Origin: Acanthosepion lycidas
Lineage: Eukaryota > Mollusca > Cephalopoda > Sepiida > Sepiidae
Length of the DNA stretch: 64,000 bases
Assembly: GCA_963932145.1 (NCBI GenBank)
Contig: OZ010580.1
Span: forward strand, 508,001 to 572,000
Direction of reading: 5' to 3'
Shown here one piece after another: positions 9,976 to 23,619 of the stretch. Position numbers and translations under genes: made by a program. The number at the start of each line of letters is the position of its first letter. Within the stretch, counting starts at the first letter, position 1. The notes below the pieces were generated by a model, which saw only the letters and a program-made list of their open reading frames with translations, made no database searches and was not told the DNA's origin.

Positions 9976-11030
9976 TTATTTTACCCATACCCCCCACACA
10001 CAAACAAACACATACTCACACACATACATGTACATATGAATAGCTGGTCAAAAGGTAAAAACTGATTACAATTGATTGCAGTAAAATATTTCCTTAGTCA
10101 CATTTAACTTCTAATCGAAAAATGAAACAACTATATCACTGGAAACTATTTTTTGACAATCTTTGTTGTTGAATAAAATTAATTAATTCTTTATTTACTT
10201 GCATAAAGGTTCATTTTTGGGGACACCATTTATATATATATATATATATGGTGATTTTGTTTACAGTGACTACGTAAAGATATACACAGTATTTTGTTGA
10301 GTAAAAATCAAATATATTCGATTTTTCCTTGTTACGGTTCCAATGAAAAATATTATGAAAAGTAAAACATACTTAGATGGCGAAATTGCTGTGCAAAATT
10401 ACTATTAATCTTCTTATCCATAAATGTGAATAAACGTGAAATTATATTCTTATATAGATCTATTACAAATTGTAACTATTGCCATAAACGATAAGTTCAT
10501 ATTACAGAAAAAGATAGGCTACTCTCATTTTCCTACGTGAAACAGAATATTTTTACCTGAGTCCAATAAACCTTTCCCTGAGTCCAATAAACATACACAC
10601 CACATTTGAAGACTGTTCATAAAATGGTGTCGCCAAATAAACAAAATCTCAATTAAATATATTACATGGTCAAATTAATAATCTGTTGATAAGATAGATG
10701 TATTGATAGTAAATCTCAATTTTTAAGTATAAATATAATATTTCCACTAAAGGCTGAATATTCCTTTACTAAGTAGCTGTAGGTGCTCTCAAAATGAATT
10801 GCAAGAAGTGTTTGGACAAGATTTAAGTTTGACTTAGAAGGTGTTCACACTTGTAAAAATACTGGCGTAAAATAAAATTAAAATACCCAGAAGAAAGATT
10901 ACCTGGGTAAATTATTTGATCGTTAGAAGGTAGTATATATTGTGGTAAAATTTCCAAAATTTTCACCCATCTTATGACATAGTAACCACTCATACAAGTG
11001 CACCATCTGAGTCCAAGCTTTATATTTTCA
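9976..11030. other. Non-coding stretch with a short (TA)n
   Basis: AT-rich sequence. A short TA run at about 10230-10249 is flanked by ACCATTTA and ATGGT, giving a small hairpin. No gene was recognised. Confidence 0.45.
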
Positions 11031-11039
11031 CGCATGCCA

Positions 11040-11960
11040 TGGAATCACACATGTCTTCCGTTTGATCAAACGTTTGAGAGGGTCGGAATTGAGAGACTTT
11101 GACAGGTTGAACAATCATTTCGGAGAATTGCTGCATATGTAGGACGTGACACGTCGATGGTACTTCGCTATTAGCAATAGCAATCAAATAAACATTCTTA
11201 CAAGCGTAAGATAGGTAATGGAACGGCCACGTAGTACAGGCGCTCATCAAGTTGAAGCATTGGCAGGCTGCACGGCTTCCACAGCACAGATCATTGAAAA
11301 TCCGCCTGCAAGAGTATCCCTAACCCTAACCTTAACCCTAACCCTAACCCAACCCTAACCCTAACCCATGAACAGTTGGAAATTGTTTACTTTCAGCACT
11401 CGTCAGTTTTCCATTTATGTTACAACACTATTGTGCCCGTCTCCAGTGATACCTCGATGGGGTAATGAGAAATAAATGGTGCTCTGCAGCATTCATTGAT
11501 GAGAGCAGGTCCTGCCTTCATTTATGGGGCGTTCTTTTGCGTGTACGACGTAAATCTAAGAATATCATACAGAGTTCCTTGACACACGGGCCCAACTGCT
11601 GGTATCACATAACGGAATACCATAAGTTACAACTTTCGCTTGCGTTTATTGCTTGTGAACGAAAGTTAAACAGCTCTATAATGGCCCAGTACATCGTTCA
11701 ATTTTCCCTGTTACTATTCTTGCCGCAGAAAAATTATGTTTTGTTCCAGCAGGAAAATACCCGCCCACATGATTACCTTTCTGCGTAACATGTTCTACAA
11801 CTTGTTCAACAACTTCTCTTGCCTGCAGGTTCGCCAAACATGTCCATTCGAGTACAACTCTTTCCGTATTACGTCATCCTGTATAAGAGGCATGGAAAAA
11901 TGTGTCGTAAAGTGGTATTCACCATCTGTAAGATTTTATGCACATTAGAGTACAGGCATG
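11040..11960 (+). pseudogene. Second Tc1-like transposase remnant, split by telomeric repeats
   Basis: The left part, around 11090-11300, translates to broken pieces of an N-terminal helix-turn-helix region followed by a 'GRPRST' type linker. After a telomeric block at 11318-11367 comes the catalytic part. It has a first-Asp region reading DESRSCLHLWG near 11497-11530, a 'HGPN' strand near 11590, and LFQQENTRPHD near 11742-11775, where relatives have QQDNARPH. The terminal 'DLNPIEH' signature is not recognisable. Multiple stops show it is dead. It belongs to a different Tc1-type family from the copy at 7.5-8.1 kb. Confidence 0.65.
11318..11367. repeat. Interstitial telomeric repeat (CCCTAA)n
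   Basis: About eight units of CCCTAA, with one CCTTAA and one CCCAA variant. This is the C-rich strand of the TTAGGG telomere repeat used by molluscs and vertebrates. It sits between two transposase fragments rather than at a chromosome end. Confidence 0.95.
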
Positions 11961-12559
11961 TGTTTCGAGAAAGAATACATAAATGAATCATTACTAGGCC
12001 TGGTCCCTAAAGCATAACTGTTTTTAGTCATTTCACCCAAGCAAGGAGATGAAAAACATTAAGATGCAAGGAGTTAGTGGGTGAAAAAACAGAGATAGGA
12101 CAATAAAAGATCAGGTTTAAAGAAACAGATGAGGATGATTGACGATGCATTTAAATTTTTGTTCATCGTAGTTGACAGAAAAACAAGTTGGGAGAATAAA
12201 CTGTTAGTATAGAGCTTACGGTCATATATACCAATTTCAACAGTGAAAAAAGAAACCTAGCAGTCAATGTAGTTCTGGGCGTGAAATTCGTGAAATCCAG
12301 GTGCTAAAAAGAAAAGCTTATCAGAACAATTACCAGACGAGAAACGATGTCGTTTCAGGTTTGATTTTAGCAAGAATCACCAAATATATATTTATAGTTA
12401 TATGTTAATGATTTCTTCTCCCGGGCTTCTAGAAGATATGGCAGCAATATTCCATATACAGACGGTTGATAAAATTATAAATGTGTAAGATAGATTCTGG
12501 TCAGCAAAATTGTCTAAAACTATATAGTCAAAAATTAAGTTTAAAAGAGGTGATAAACT

Positions 12560-12920
12560 TAACATCTATTTCTTGCCCCAGTTAGCGACAGATTGCCAAT
12601 TTGATTTTATGTAACTGACCAGACTTCATTATTAAGAGTAAATAGTTGTACCATTAGTATGGATACTGAGTCGGGAACTGATGACGTCGTTTATGAAAAG
12701 ATGGAACAAGTAGGATCAAGTGAGAGCTCTGGGAGTTCGCGTTAATTCAAAACTTCAGCATAATGCAATTAAAAGTGTGCATTCAAGACAACTTTCATGA
12801 TGCGGTTTGATAAAGATTGAATCAAATATAGAACTCGGTCAGACTTCAGCTTGTGAAGAAGATCAGCATGCCATACACTTTCAAACGCCTTAGCCTTCGA
12901 CATTATTATCGAAAGTATTA
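12560..12920 (-). pseudogene. Jockey-like LINE RT fragment
   Basis: On the minus strand, the region near 12900-12840 translates to KAFESVWHADLLHKLKS. This is the motif A helix of non-LTR RTs, where Asp would precede the Val. It is followed by a 'MKVVLNAHF'-like strand near 12790. Further motifs are broken by stops. It is a short dead fragment, distinct from the LINE at 1-2 kb. Confidence 0.6.
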
Positions 12921-14840
12921 ATCTCTACTTTTCTAGATTGACTCCAAAAATGATTCATTCTGCCGCGTATGACATTTTTCTGACTTGTGCCAAAGCAAAA
13001 CCACGAGTAATAAATTTATTTCTTGTAAATGAGAAATTTGGCACTGTCCAATCTCATGAAAATTCTCAGCACTGAGCATGGAATTTTATAATTAACAGAC
13101 GGTATTGTTGCTGAATAGATAAGAAATTCATTAGTAATATATAAATAAGTGTTTGTTATTATATGATTAATTATTAATAATAATATTAATTATTATTATG
13201 ATTTTTAATTATATTTAATGTTCATTGAAGAAGTGTGACTCAGGTTGAACTTAGTGCATCTTAATCATAAAAAAGGTCTTTCATTTGGTAACTAAGCGCA
13301 CTAAAAATCAATTTCTGTAATATTTTTCAATTTTTGTTTGTTTTTCTCCTTCACAGTTTTTGCCTGCATACAAAGGTCAAAAATATTAGTTAGTCATGTC
13401 CTATTTTTATTATCATAACAAAAGCCTTTCCTTAAATAATGCACGTCATTAGTGTGAAATTGATTTAGTATTTCTGTGAATAATTTTTTCAAAGAAAAAT
13501 TGAAGGTAAGAGAAAATTAAGAACAGAGAAATATTTTTAAAAAATGATTGAACGAGTTGAAGCGATAAAATCTTCAAAAACTGGATTCGTGCTTAACACA
13601 AGAGAATAAGTGAAATTGGAGTTTAATTTTATATATTATTTACGTTATTTAACGGAAAAACCTGACTTTCAATATCAAATATGCCTTAAAATACCTTTTA
13701 AGTGTAAAGGATGCGGAGGCTGACCAGGAAACATATTCACTCGACTTGTGAGTTGTCTGATGATTAAATATTTCTAAATATTAAACATTTTCTATTTTAC
13801 AAATTCGTTAGATTAAGTTTTTCCCGGATTTTTTATGGTGTTCTTTTATACGAGACGCTTCAATTGTTCAGTTCCTTCTTCAGGAGAATACTTCCTCCAT
13901 AGCCTTAAGCCTACCAAATGCGATAACCACATGACTTAACACGGAAATCTGAAATAATACTTTAGAAACGAGAACACAGTCTGAAGTTACACATTTAAGA
14001 AATAATTTATCATTGATCAACTTCTAAACAAATTCTTTCAAGTTAGATCGATTATTTAAAAAATATAGGGAGACTATGGCAATCGTTAAATTGAAATCGT
14101 TCAGCATTTAAATTAGTGATTCTCATTTTCATAAATCGCTTTATTTATAAAAAAAAGAAAGAAAATATTCAAAGTAATACCTATTTTAGTTTTTAAAGAT
14201 AATTTATACAAATGAATGAATTTGTTCTAGCACAAATGCATCGAGAGAATTTTCCATATTGAAAAATGTCTATTATGTCTGACCATGAGCCGTTCTAATG
14301 TTTGAATGTTTGTTTTAATTTCTGGTGTAAATAATGACAAAAATTGTCCAACACTTGGATACTTTTTTATTAAGTTGGTCCTAAGCTTTCGACTCACATG
14401 ATTCATCCTCAGAGTGGTTATACAGACATGAAACAAAGATATCTACCGTCAAAACAGATATTTTTTTATATTTTGACATAGAAAATTGCTATGTTACGAT
14501 AACGGTCGCGGAATAGCAGAGGCAGATCGTAATTTCAATATGTGGTTCTATGACGTCATTCATACTACGCGATAGATCGAAGTATTACAACAGAACCAAT
14601 GTCTAGATGCAATGTAATGTGTTGTGACTTGAGTGTAGTTTGCTTCGTTTTTATGTAGATGGCCTCCAATATCTGAAGGTTGTTTTTACTGTGTATATGT
14701 GTAAGTGTTATTGTGTTATCAACTAATATCTGTCTAATATTAGATAACATTAGAACGGCTCATGATCAGACATAATAGACATTCATTGTCCTTTATATTT
14801 AATAATATATGTTTAAATAATGATCTGCTGCCCCAGTACA
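12921..14840. other. AT-rich non-coding stretch
   Basis: Contains TAATAA-rich runs near 13165-13220. Around 14270-14290 and 14755-14785 two inverted copies of a short 'TCTATTATGTCTGA' type string flank a 480-bp interval. No gene was recognised. Confidence 0.45.

Positions 14841-14843
<3 letters not shown>

Positions 14844-14918
<75 letters not shown>
14844..14918. repeat. (TA)n microsatellite, about 75 bp
   Basis: Uninterrupted TA dinucleotides. It follows the short inverted-string interval noted just upstream. Confidence 0.95.
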
Positions 14919-14919
<1 letters not shown>

Positions 14920-15590
14920 TAGTAATTATCTTATTACCGTTAATTAACTCTGCTCTCGTAATTGCTGCATGAGTTCGCTATTTTTCGAACGATTTGTTAG
15001 TTTCTAATCAGATTATATCCAAAACGCCACAATGAATATTCATGCCAGACTTTATTGATTCCACCAAAAAGAACAGAGTTGGGGGAAACAAACTTTAGCC
15101 ACACAAGAAATCGGAACATTTCGCAAAAATACACACGAAGAAGAAACTTCAAGTTTCATATAAAGAAATTATACGAAAAAAAGTGGGCGTTATATAAATA
15201 TTCTGTTCTTGTGCAAGTCAATCAACTGATAACTTTATTTAAATGCTATGTTCTTTCAGGGAAATCATGATTCACCATATTTTCTTTTTCTTTATTTTCA
15301 GTTAATTTCCTCGCTTTCTTATGAAAGATAGGGTAATTTTTCATTGATTTCTCCACGGTCTGGAATTCAGAGTTTTTCTTCTCATGGACTGGTTACTACT
15401 CAAGGCTAGAGAATGTAGTTTTTCTTTATATTTAACCCATAGATGTGAGGAGAAGCAATGGTTTCATATCTTTCCTAATGACATTGGGCGAAAGTGAACG
15501 CAACCGACAAAGATGATTTCACTTTCCTCGCATCACACTACCCAAGCATCACTTCATGTTCATTTAATTAAAAAAAAATAAAAATAACAA

Positions 15591-16354
15591 TAAATTTGCA
15601 GATTAAGCCCCGGAAACCAATTGTAATGAAAATTTTCATTCTGGTGTAAAACTGCGTGATTGTTTCAAAAATAACAATAAAAATTTGCGCGTATGTACAG
15701 TTTATCAGATATCGATAATCTTATTTCGGCCTTATTCGCGTCAAGTCCGGCCACCATTACTGGCGTTGTTTACATACGTTTGCGTTGAAAATCATGTGCG
15801 GAAGCTTATTTAGCGACCTTTTTACTGATCTTCCTATCTTCTTACTCGCCTCGATTACTGCACAATTCGCAAAATTTATTTTCAAAAATCCTCGCTTTTC
15901 TAAAAAGAGCATTTTGGTTGACCTATTTAATCAAATTTTAAACAAAAAATAATTGTTTGGGCTTGTTTTATCTTGTAAATTTCAAATTTGTTTTTCAATT
16001 GTAATTCCTCTTTCTTTTAATGATATATTTGGAATAGTGAGGCTTTTCCTGCTGGGTTTCTGTTTAAATTTCGCGCATCCAGTTTAAATTAAAGTTCGCG
16101 CATTGCGCGCGCAATAATCAAGACAAGTGAAGCTTTCACGCATGACTACTCGAGTCAAACGTATGTAAACAAAACCAATTATGACGGCCATGCTGTAACT
16201 GCGACGCGAATAAGGCCGAAATTATATTGTCGCTAACTCCTAAACGGTACATTTCTGCAAAATTTTATTGTTATTTTCGAAATAAGCATGCAAATTTACA
16301 CCACAATGGAAATTTTCATTACAATTGGTTTCCGGTGTTTAATTTGCAAATTTA
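15591..16354. mobile_element. Foldback element with long terminal inverted repeats
   Basis: The left arm from 15591 (TAAATTTGC...) is matched in reverse complement by the right arm ending at 16354 over roughly 200 bp. Paired landmarks are CCGGAAACCAATTGTAATGA (about 15612 left, about 16335 right), TTTCGGCCTTATTCGCG (about 15724 left, about 16220 right) and TTTACATACGTTTG (about 15770 left, about 16165 right). The arms differ by scattered substitutions. The roughly 340-bp centre has no coding frame. This layout fits a non-autonomous DNA transposon of foldback type. A target-site duplication was not defined. Confidence 0.8.
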
Positions 16355-16958
16355 CCAAAAAAACATCTAAAGCTTAAATGTTATTCCCTCTTTTCTGCGC
16401 TCACAGCAGAATATTAAACTTGAATGTATCGCTGACGTCAAAGTTGACGTTGGGGATAATAATTTTCGTTTCTTCTGTCTAGACAGGTAAGACAGTTAGG
16501 GGAAAGTAGTTTAATAAAGAATCCAGTAACCTACTTTGTTATCCAACCAAACACCGTGACACGTCAGTGTCGTGATATTCTATCACTTTTATTTCCCAAG
16601 TACATTCCATCTCTTTCTGAGGTCATCACCAGGGGGAGACGACTGGTAAGGCAAAAACTATTTGTAGCTATCCATTATTGATTTTTTTTTTCTTTTTGCC
16701 TTTAAACGCAACGGTTGACAGTTATGCTTTAGCGTTCATTAGAACGTGAAAAATTATCCATTATGGCATTTTTTCTTTTATGTTGGAATGTCATTGTCTA
16801 GCGCGCATTAAAGCGTGAAAACTTCTTAGCAAATAAAAATGATTTTCACTGTTACAATGCATTTCTTGCATCATTTGATTGTAATACACGGAAAAATATT
16901 CGTGAATATGACAGGATTATGCTAAAAATAAGCAAACATAATGTTTGTAATTTATATA

Positions 16959-16961
<3 letters not shown>

Positions 16962-17048
<87 letters not shown>
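16962..17048. repeat. Compound (TA)n(TG)n microsatellite
   Basis: About 34 bp of TA followed by about 53 bp of TG. Short CA-rich clusters continue to 17150. Confidence 0.95.
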
Positions 17049-17052
<4 letters not shown>

Positions 17053-17866
17053 GTTGTTTGTAATTCATTTAATCAGGCATACACGAGAATTTACTGCCTG
17101 GATACACACACAGAAACACACACACACACACATATATACGTGTGAGTTTTTGTGTGTACATGTATGTGGAAATCTACATTTACCACCATATATGTTTAAA
17201 AATGTTGAACACTTTGTATAAATGACCCATATTTTACTTATGAGATGTGTGTATGTATGCGCACAGGCGCGTTGCCACTACTTCCTCGCTTTTCTCCGTT
17301 GAATGCGGGGTAAATATCGACTGGCCGTTGTCTCATCTCGTATTCACTTGATTCTCTTCCCCCGATTCCACTCAATCGATATTGTTGCGTTTATAAACAA
17401 GCGTTGTTTTTATCAAATAACTACAACAGAACGACGAAAAAGTTATCAACTGACGATGCTGGACGCCACTACGTCGCCTGCCCCCTACTTGACGACCCCA
17501 TTTATGGCCAAATATAAGTAAATGTTTGGAATATGGCACCGATGGTGATGTATAAAGTCAATCACATCTTATTAAAAATGATATTTGAATTTAAAATAAA
17601 CGTTCATTTCAAAACACATATATGCGTGTAATCAAATCAAATTTTCTCCTTTAAAGGTTTGACCCATCGGCAATTACGCGCGTGTGCGTTGACAATATAG
17701 AAAAGAAATAAAGACGAAGCAGATAATTAGTAAGTTTAGCATAGTCTGTTCCAAAATCAAATGGACACGTGAAGAAACACGATCTCAATCTGCCTACGTA
17801 TTACCTACTAAGTTGCTACCTGTCGCTCTTAGGATAACACCCAAAGAAATAACTATACACGAACTG

Positions 17867-17867
<1 letters not shown>

Positions 17868-17915
<48 letters not shown>
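17868..17915. repeat. (GATA)n microsatellite
   Basis: About twelve AGAT units with no interruptions. Confidence 0.95.
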
Positions 17916-17919
17916 CGAA

Positions 17920-19661
17920 GGCTCAGTGTTACATTTAATTTAAAAGCATGTTGATTTTATCGTAAAAAATGGTTGTCAAATGCTTCCTGTTTAACAACGT
18001 GTCAATATTTAATGCTTTCATTTTATGGCGACATTAGTTATTTTGCCTGAGTTTTTCTTCGCTGTCAAAAAAAGCAAAACCGATTGGATTAAAGTGAACA
18101 TTTTTAAAAAAATATTAGCAATGAATCAAGTAGACAATTAAATATTTGTAAAGGATGAACTTGAAAATGTTTTTCTGTCCACTGATTTAATAAAAATAAA
18201 AGAAGAACTAGAACAACTACGTCTTTTATTTTAATCATACTTGACCTTTGAGATTTTCTGAAAGATTTAATGTTAATTTAAAGCCCGGCACTAACTGGAT
18301 GTGTCATTTAACACACACACACACGCACACAAACGCGCACAAACACACACGCATACTCACGGGCGGATGCACACACAAACACCTATTTCTGTGCCCCAGA
18401 AAAACGATTGATGAATATATATTTAATAGGATTACGTAGATTAGTCTTGCCCAGAATTACTCCCGCTCATGTCGTGATCTATCAACATGTATTTTTTTAG
18501 ACTACAAACTAGCTTTGTAATAGCGGGCAATAGAAGAAGAATCAATGAAATTTCGATTCATACCTGATTGAGTGTCAACCTAACAATATTTTGGGGGTTC
18601 ACGGAACAAATTTTTATCCACTTATTCACCTACCACACGAATTAAAATAAATTCACTAGCCTATACGCTCTTGTGAGTGCCTGTTTTTTTTTATTGCTGA
18701 TGAATTGTGCTTTGTGGGGGTCACTCACATCATCGCAGCAGAAATAGGGTCGTGTTTACGGGAAATTAAAAAACATACATCGCAGAAATAAAACTGACAA
18801 GCAAAGGTAAAATGTACATTCTTATCATACAATTTATTTTCATGTGTACTGGTGTGTGTATGTTTGGCTACAAATGATTCATCGTGTATGTAATGAAAGG
18901 AAGAAGTTACTTCGTATTACACGCCATGTCACAGAGAGAGAAGTTGAACGCGTGTTGACTGGCCTACGGTTGTTGGCGCAGAGGTTGAATTAAACGTCTT
19001 TTAGCGGGATGTCCGTATTTCCGGTTGGAACAGTTATTGTTACATTCTTGGAGAATTATTATTATTTTTATTTTTTATTTATTTTATCCAAAGTTTTTAT
19101 GTTACTGTTTTATTTTATTTTACTTTTTATTTTCATTATTATTATTATTACATATATCTTATTTTTAATTATTTATAATAATAATGCCCCTAAACAGAAT
19201 TTGAGGTGAAAATGAGAACCAAAAAATACTATTTAATAAGTAAAAGATTTGATAAAGGATTTGTTCTTTGAATAATCCGATACTCAAGTGCTTTATACGC
19301 CGCACACAAACATCGGAGATTAAATATTTTACTTATTCTACGAATTATTCGAACTAGTGTCCTTGTTTATATTTGTTTGTAGCATAATAGTTTGATCGCT
19401 GTACTTCAGGCTTCCTAAAGGTTGAAGACATCTAATCCTTTTTTACCTGTTTCAGATACAAAATCGAGCTGAAAAGAACCCGACGCGTCGGTAATTGGAT
19501 TTTTGACTTGAAAACTTTATTCTTTTAAAGACTAAATCGACGACACTTAAGGATAAACAGAAGCTACACACATTCGATGGCGGGCGAAGAATGCATCGGT
19601 TGAAAAGATGTATGAAAAGTATAAAATCAATGACAGAGGTGTGAGGAAAGAGCACTAACTC

Positions 19662-19714
<53 letters not shown>

Positions 19715-21305
19715 GAGCTGACTGATAGAGATTTCAAACAAAAAGAAACGACAGTCTACAAGGTTGTGTAGCGTCAGTGCTACAATTATGTAAGTTTGAA
19801 ACAAAGTTCAAAATCACGGAATATAGAAAGAAAAGTTTATATCTAATCTGTTTTATAGTAGATTGAAACACATATGAGCGAAAACTCTGCCATTGAAAAA
19901 GAAATGTAATCGTTCGATCTTCACACTGGTCCACATGGAATATAAAAAAGTTTGACGTCGACAATGACGTCACTGGCGATCTAACTGATACAAGATATCA
20001 AACATTACAAAGTGGTAGGTTTCTTTCTATACGAACTGATTATTAAAACAACTCATCTTCCTAGACAGATTATTCATCAATCTGCATCACAAATGATGAA
20101 AGTAATTCCGCAAAACAATCTTGCAGTTAATTTATATTTGATTTTAAAAAAAACTTAATGTATGAGATATTTTGTTCATTTTTAGTATTTATCTGCGGAA
20201 AATTTGGGACTAATTTTGCAATAATGTTAATATTCGTACTGTCCTCAGATTATTATGCATTTCCTCGCTCACTTATATAGATACCTATATGTAACTAATG
20301 AATATATAGTCGTAAATGAAATGGAGGGAATTTTAAAAATGAAATAAAATAGAATCGAGAAATATATGGATTCTTCCTCTTGACGTCAAAATTCAAAAAC
20401 CAAATTTTCGCTATTCTCAATTTGTTTCGTGCATGTTGGATTACAAGTAAAAACACAGAAAATGTTCAACCGTTGATAAAGGAAATTTCAGCGTGGTGTA
20501 TACCCGATTCGTTATGAAAGATAAGGAAATTACGAATGACTGTAGCTAAAGTGTCTGCACCAAATTACAAAATTGATTTTAGGGCCACAATGCGTCATGC
20601 TCTGAGAATTGATATTAAATTGTTAGCGATAACTAACCGACAGATTGACTTCTTGACGCCTTTTTTTATATTTAGGGTACAACTACTATTGTCACAGACT
20701 TGTGTAGCTATATTCTATCAAAATTATTTGTCTATGAAGATTATTAATGAAATAACAGGGAAAATTCGGTTTAAGCCTGTAGCATAAACCAAAAGGATGG
20801 TATTGATTTATCAATTCTATTTTCTCTACCAATATGCACTGCTATAAAAAAAAAAAAAAAAACTTTTGCTAGGAAATGGTCTGTGACTCGTTTTCCACAA
20901 TGAAGAAAAAACACTGTTTAGACAGCAAAGGAAATCCCAAACTTTTAGCAAAGTAATTTTAATTCCTGTCTTTCAAGAAAAAATTTAAAAAAAGGTTAAA
21001 TTTGTATGGTGGAGCCATAGCGATCCATTCCTGTCATATTTACCCCAAATACATTGGGAAAACATCGTTTTTTCCTAATGCAGAGTTCATTACTCTTCTG
21101 TTCAGTTGACAAAATATTTCTTTAAAATCAATCTTTATATCTCCATTGCTCTCTATAAGAGGAAAGTAGAAGTTGAAATTAGAATCATTTTACACGAATG
21201 TAAATGTGCAATTTTGAAGTTAGAAAAACAAAACAAATCTAATCGATCGTCGACATTTTACTTTTCGAATCTGCAAGCCATGTTTGGTGAGGATATATTA
21301 TAATG
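17920..21305. other. Non-coding stretch with (GATA)n at 19662-19712
   Basis: Holds a CA-rich patch at 18311-18380, a TTA-rich patch at 19050-19185 and a second perfect (GATA)n at 19662-19712. Frames of 60-80 codons occur on both strands, but none shows a recognisable motif. No exon of the tetraspan gene could be identified here. Confidence 0.5.
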
Positions 21306-21312
21306 TCTCATC

Positions 21313-23400
21313 CTACCAAGAGAGAGAGAGAGAGACTACCAGTGGTGAAAAACGTAATCTAAAACCTAACAGTTTAAGCCAATAGATAGAAACGTTATAG
21401 ACAATATCAGATAGATAGTCGTGGCTCTCCCTCGAAATCAAGGATGAGGATGGTCTTGTACTGTTCGCCTCAGTCAGTTGGGCTTTTGGACTGAGATGGC
21501 TAATGAGACCAATTTTTGCTTGAAATGTCCTTCGACATTGAGGACAGGTTGTTCCGAGTGGTGGTATAAGCATTTGTTGTTGTCTTTCTTTTCGACATCT
21601 TTTTCCTCTAGTTCAGCTGATCATTTGGATTCAAAGATTGTTTTTCCGTCTCTGACAATGGATCTCCAGAGTTTCCTGTTCACTGTACTGGATTCCCAGC
21701 TGTTGATGTCGATGTTACATTTCTTCATGTTTTGTTTTAGAACATCTTTGAAGATCTTCTTTTGAGCACCTCTTTTCCGATTTCCTTCTTTGAGTTTGGA
21801 GTCAAAGATTTGCTTTGGTAGGCGACTGTCATCCCTTCACACCGGATGTCCACTACACTGAAGTTGATTTTTTTTTTATGACGATGATTTCAATGCTGGC
21901 CTGTCCGCTGACATTAGTTTTTCTGTCTTCCCAATTGATATTCAAGATACTTCAAAGACAACGTTGGTGAATCTTTTTCAAGGAATTTCAGATATCGTCA
22001 ATAAGTTGTCCAGGTTTCAGAGGCATACAGGAGAGTTGGACTCATTACGCTAATATTTTGGTGTCTTTTCGGATGTCACAATTTTGGAAATCTCTATTTC
22101 GAAAGTGGCCAAAAAATGACCCTGCACATTTGAGATGATGTTGTATCTCATCTTGAAGGTCTTGAAAAACAGATGGCTACCAAGATAAGGAAAGTAATCC
22201 ACATTCTCAAAGGCTGTTTCACCAAGTTGAATCTTTGGTTCTGTCCAGACTGTTTCAGTTAGAAATGGCTGATAGAAGATTTTTGTCTTATCTGTGTTAA
22301 TTATGTAATCCAAGTTTGGTGTATGCATTGTTGAAGGCATTCAATATTTGTTGCAGGTGAGATTCAGAAAGTGATACAACACTATTGTCATATGTATATT
22401 GAAAGTCGTTCAATGAACCCACTGATGTGTTGGTTTGGGGGCGAAGACAAGCAAAGTTGAATAATCTACCGTTTGTCCTGTAGAAAATCTCAATCCTTGG
22501 TTGCATATAATATTTTTGTAATGCCAATCGCTTTTGCAAGGAAGATGGTAAACAAAGTTGGAGCAAGGACACATGACTGTTGACGAGAACTATGGAGCGT
22601 ATGTCATCATGAAGGAGATTCAGGATATGGACTATATATATATATATACCGAAAATGCTTCATAAGAGCTCTCTTAGCACAGAGTCAAATGCTTTGCTAA
22701 AGTTAATGAATGCCATATAAAAGGGTTCACGGCATTTCTCTTGCAGTTTGCGCAATGTAAAAATTATATCTATTGTTCCACATGATGGTATGAAACCGGT
22801 TTATGTTTTTGGAATAAGCCTCTCAGCGTGGGTCGGTTATTCATTAAATGGGTGAGAATTCTTCCAGCTAGTGAGAGCAGAGAGATTCCACGGTAATTTC
22901 CGCAGGCAAATCTGGTCTCCTTTCTTCTTATAGATGGTAATTATTTCCGAGTCTTTGAAATCTTCAGGGACGGCTTCATTTGTTCAGATTTCCAAGATGA
23001 GTTGATGCAATTGGTATGAAAAAACATCGCTTCCATATTTGTAGACTTCTAATGGAATTCCATCTAGCCCACAGGCTTTGTTTTTCTTCATAGCTTTGAT
23101 AGCTTACCTAATTTCATCAAGTGTTGATAACTTATTTATGAACTCGTCAACTGGATATCTTGGAAGACAGCGCATGATGTCTCTATCGAAGGTGATGGTT
23201 TGGTTCAGTAGTTCTACAAAGGGGTCTCTCATTCTAGCATTGATGTCAGTGTTGGTCTTCAATATTGTTGATCCATCTTTATTTTGAAGGGAGTTTGAGC
23301 GTGGGCTAAAGATGGCTTTTGCAGCATTGAAAAAGCCACAAGTGTCATAGGCATGTGTGTGTTGTTGGATTTCTGATTAATAAATGCGATATTCATTCTT
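21313..23400 (-). pseudogene. RTE-like LINE, nearly full RT region, decayed
   Basis: The minus strand gives the RT of an RTE-type LINE in order. It starts with an AIKAMKKNKACGLDGIPLEV block near 23070, then 'TIYKKKGD' near 22930. A 'RGTIDIIFTLRKLQEKCRE' type block is near 22760, and an AFINFSKAFDSV motif A is near 22710. The stretch from 22572 to 22297 carries RPQTNTSVGS and a QYTYDNSVV motif C where relatives have Tyr-Ala-Asp-Asp. A DKTKIFYQP thumb block is near 22280 and a YFPYLGS block near 22190. The frame ends with a C-x2-C Zn-finger tail, CPQCRRTFQAKIGLISHL, near 21540-21500. Several stops and a small (TA)n at 22634-22650 disrupt it. The 3' end coincides with an AG repeat at 21320. Confidence 0.85.
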
Positions 23401-23513
23401 TACCATCTTATAAATGAATAACATTGAAAACAATTTTTTGTATTCATAATTGTCTAAAATATCTATGAACTATAGAACAAAAAAATAAGCAAATGATTTT
23501 CCGGAATATTATA

Positions 23514-23614
23514 TTAAGTTGGTGCAAAAATAATGACGTAATAATGTCGTTTTTGACGTATTTTTTAACGTCAAAAAACGACATTAATACGTCATTATTT
23601 TTGCACCAACCTAA
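23514..23614. mobile_element. 101-bp palindromic mariner MITE
   Basis: Near-perfect inverted repeat with ends TTAAGTTGGTGCAAAAATAA and TTTTTGCACCAACCTAA, flanked by TA on both sides. It shares the outer 20 bp with the 80-bp copy at 9727 but has a different interior built on TGACGTAATAATGTCG. It is the same subfamily as 45596-45696. Confidence 0.9.
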
Positions 23615-23619
23615 TACAT

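Noticed and set aside
17303..17521. 72-codon + strand frame considered as the missing first exon
   Set aside because: No membrane helix of adequate length, no W-GLW-C-C loop motif and no phase-1 donor at its end.
21478..21765. 95-codon + strand frame
   Set aside because: Antisense shadow of the RTE-like LINE; the minus strand carries the CPQCRRTF Zn-finger tail and RT blocks.
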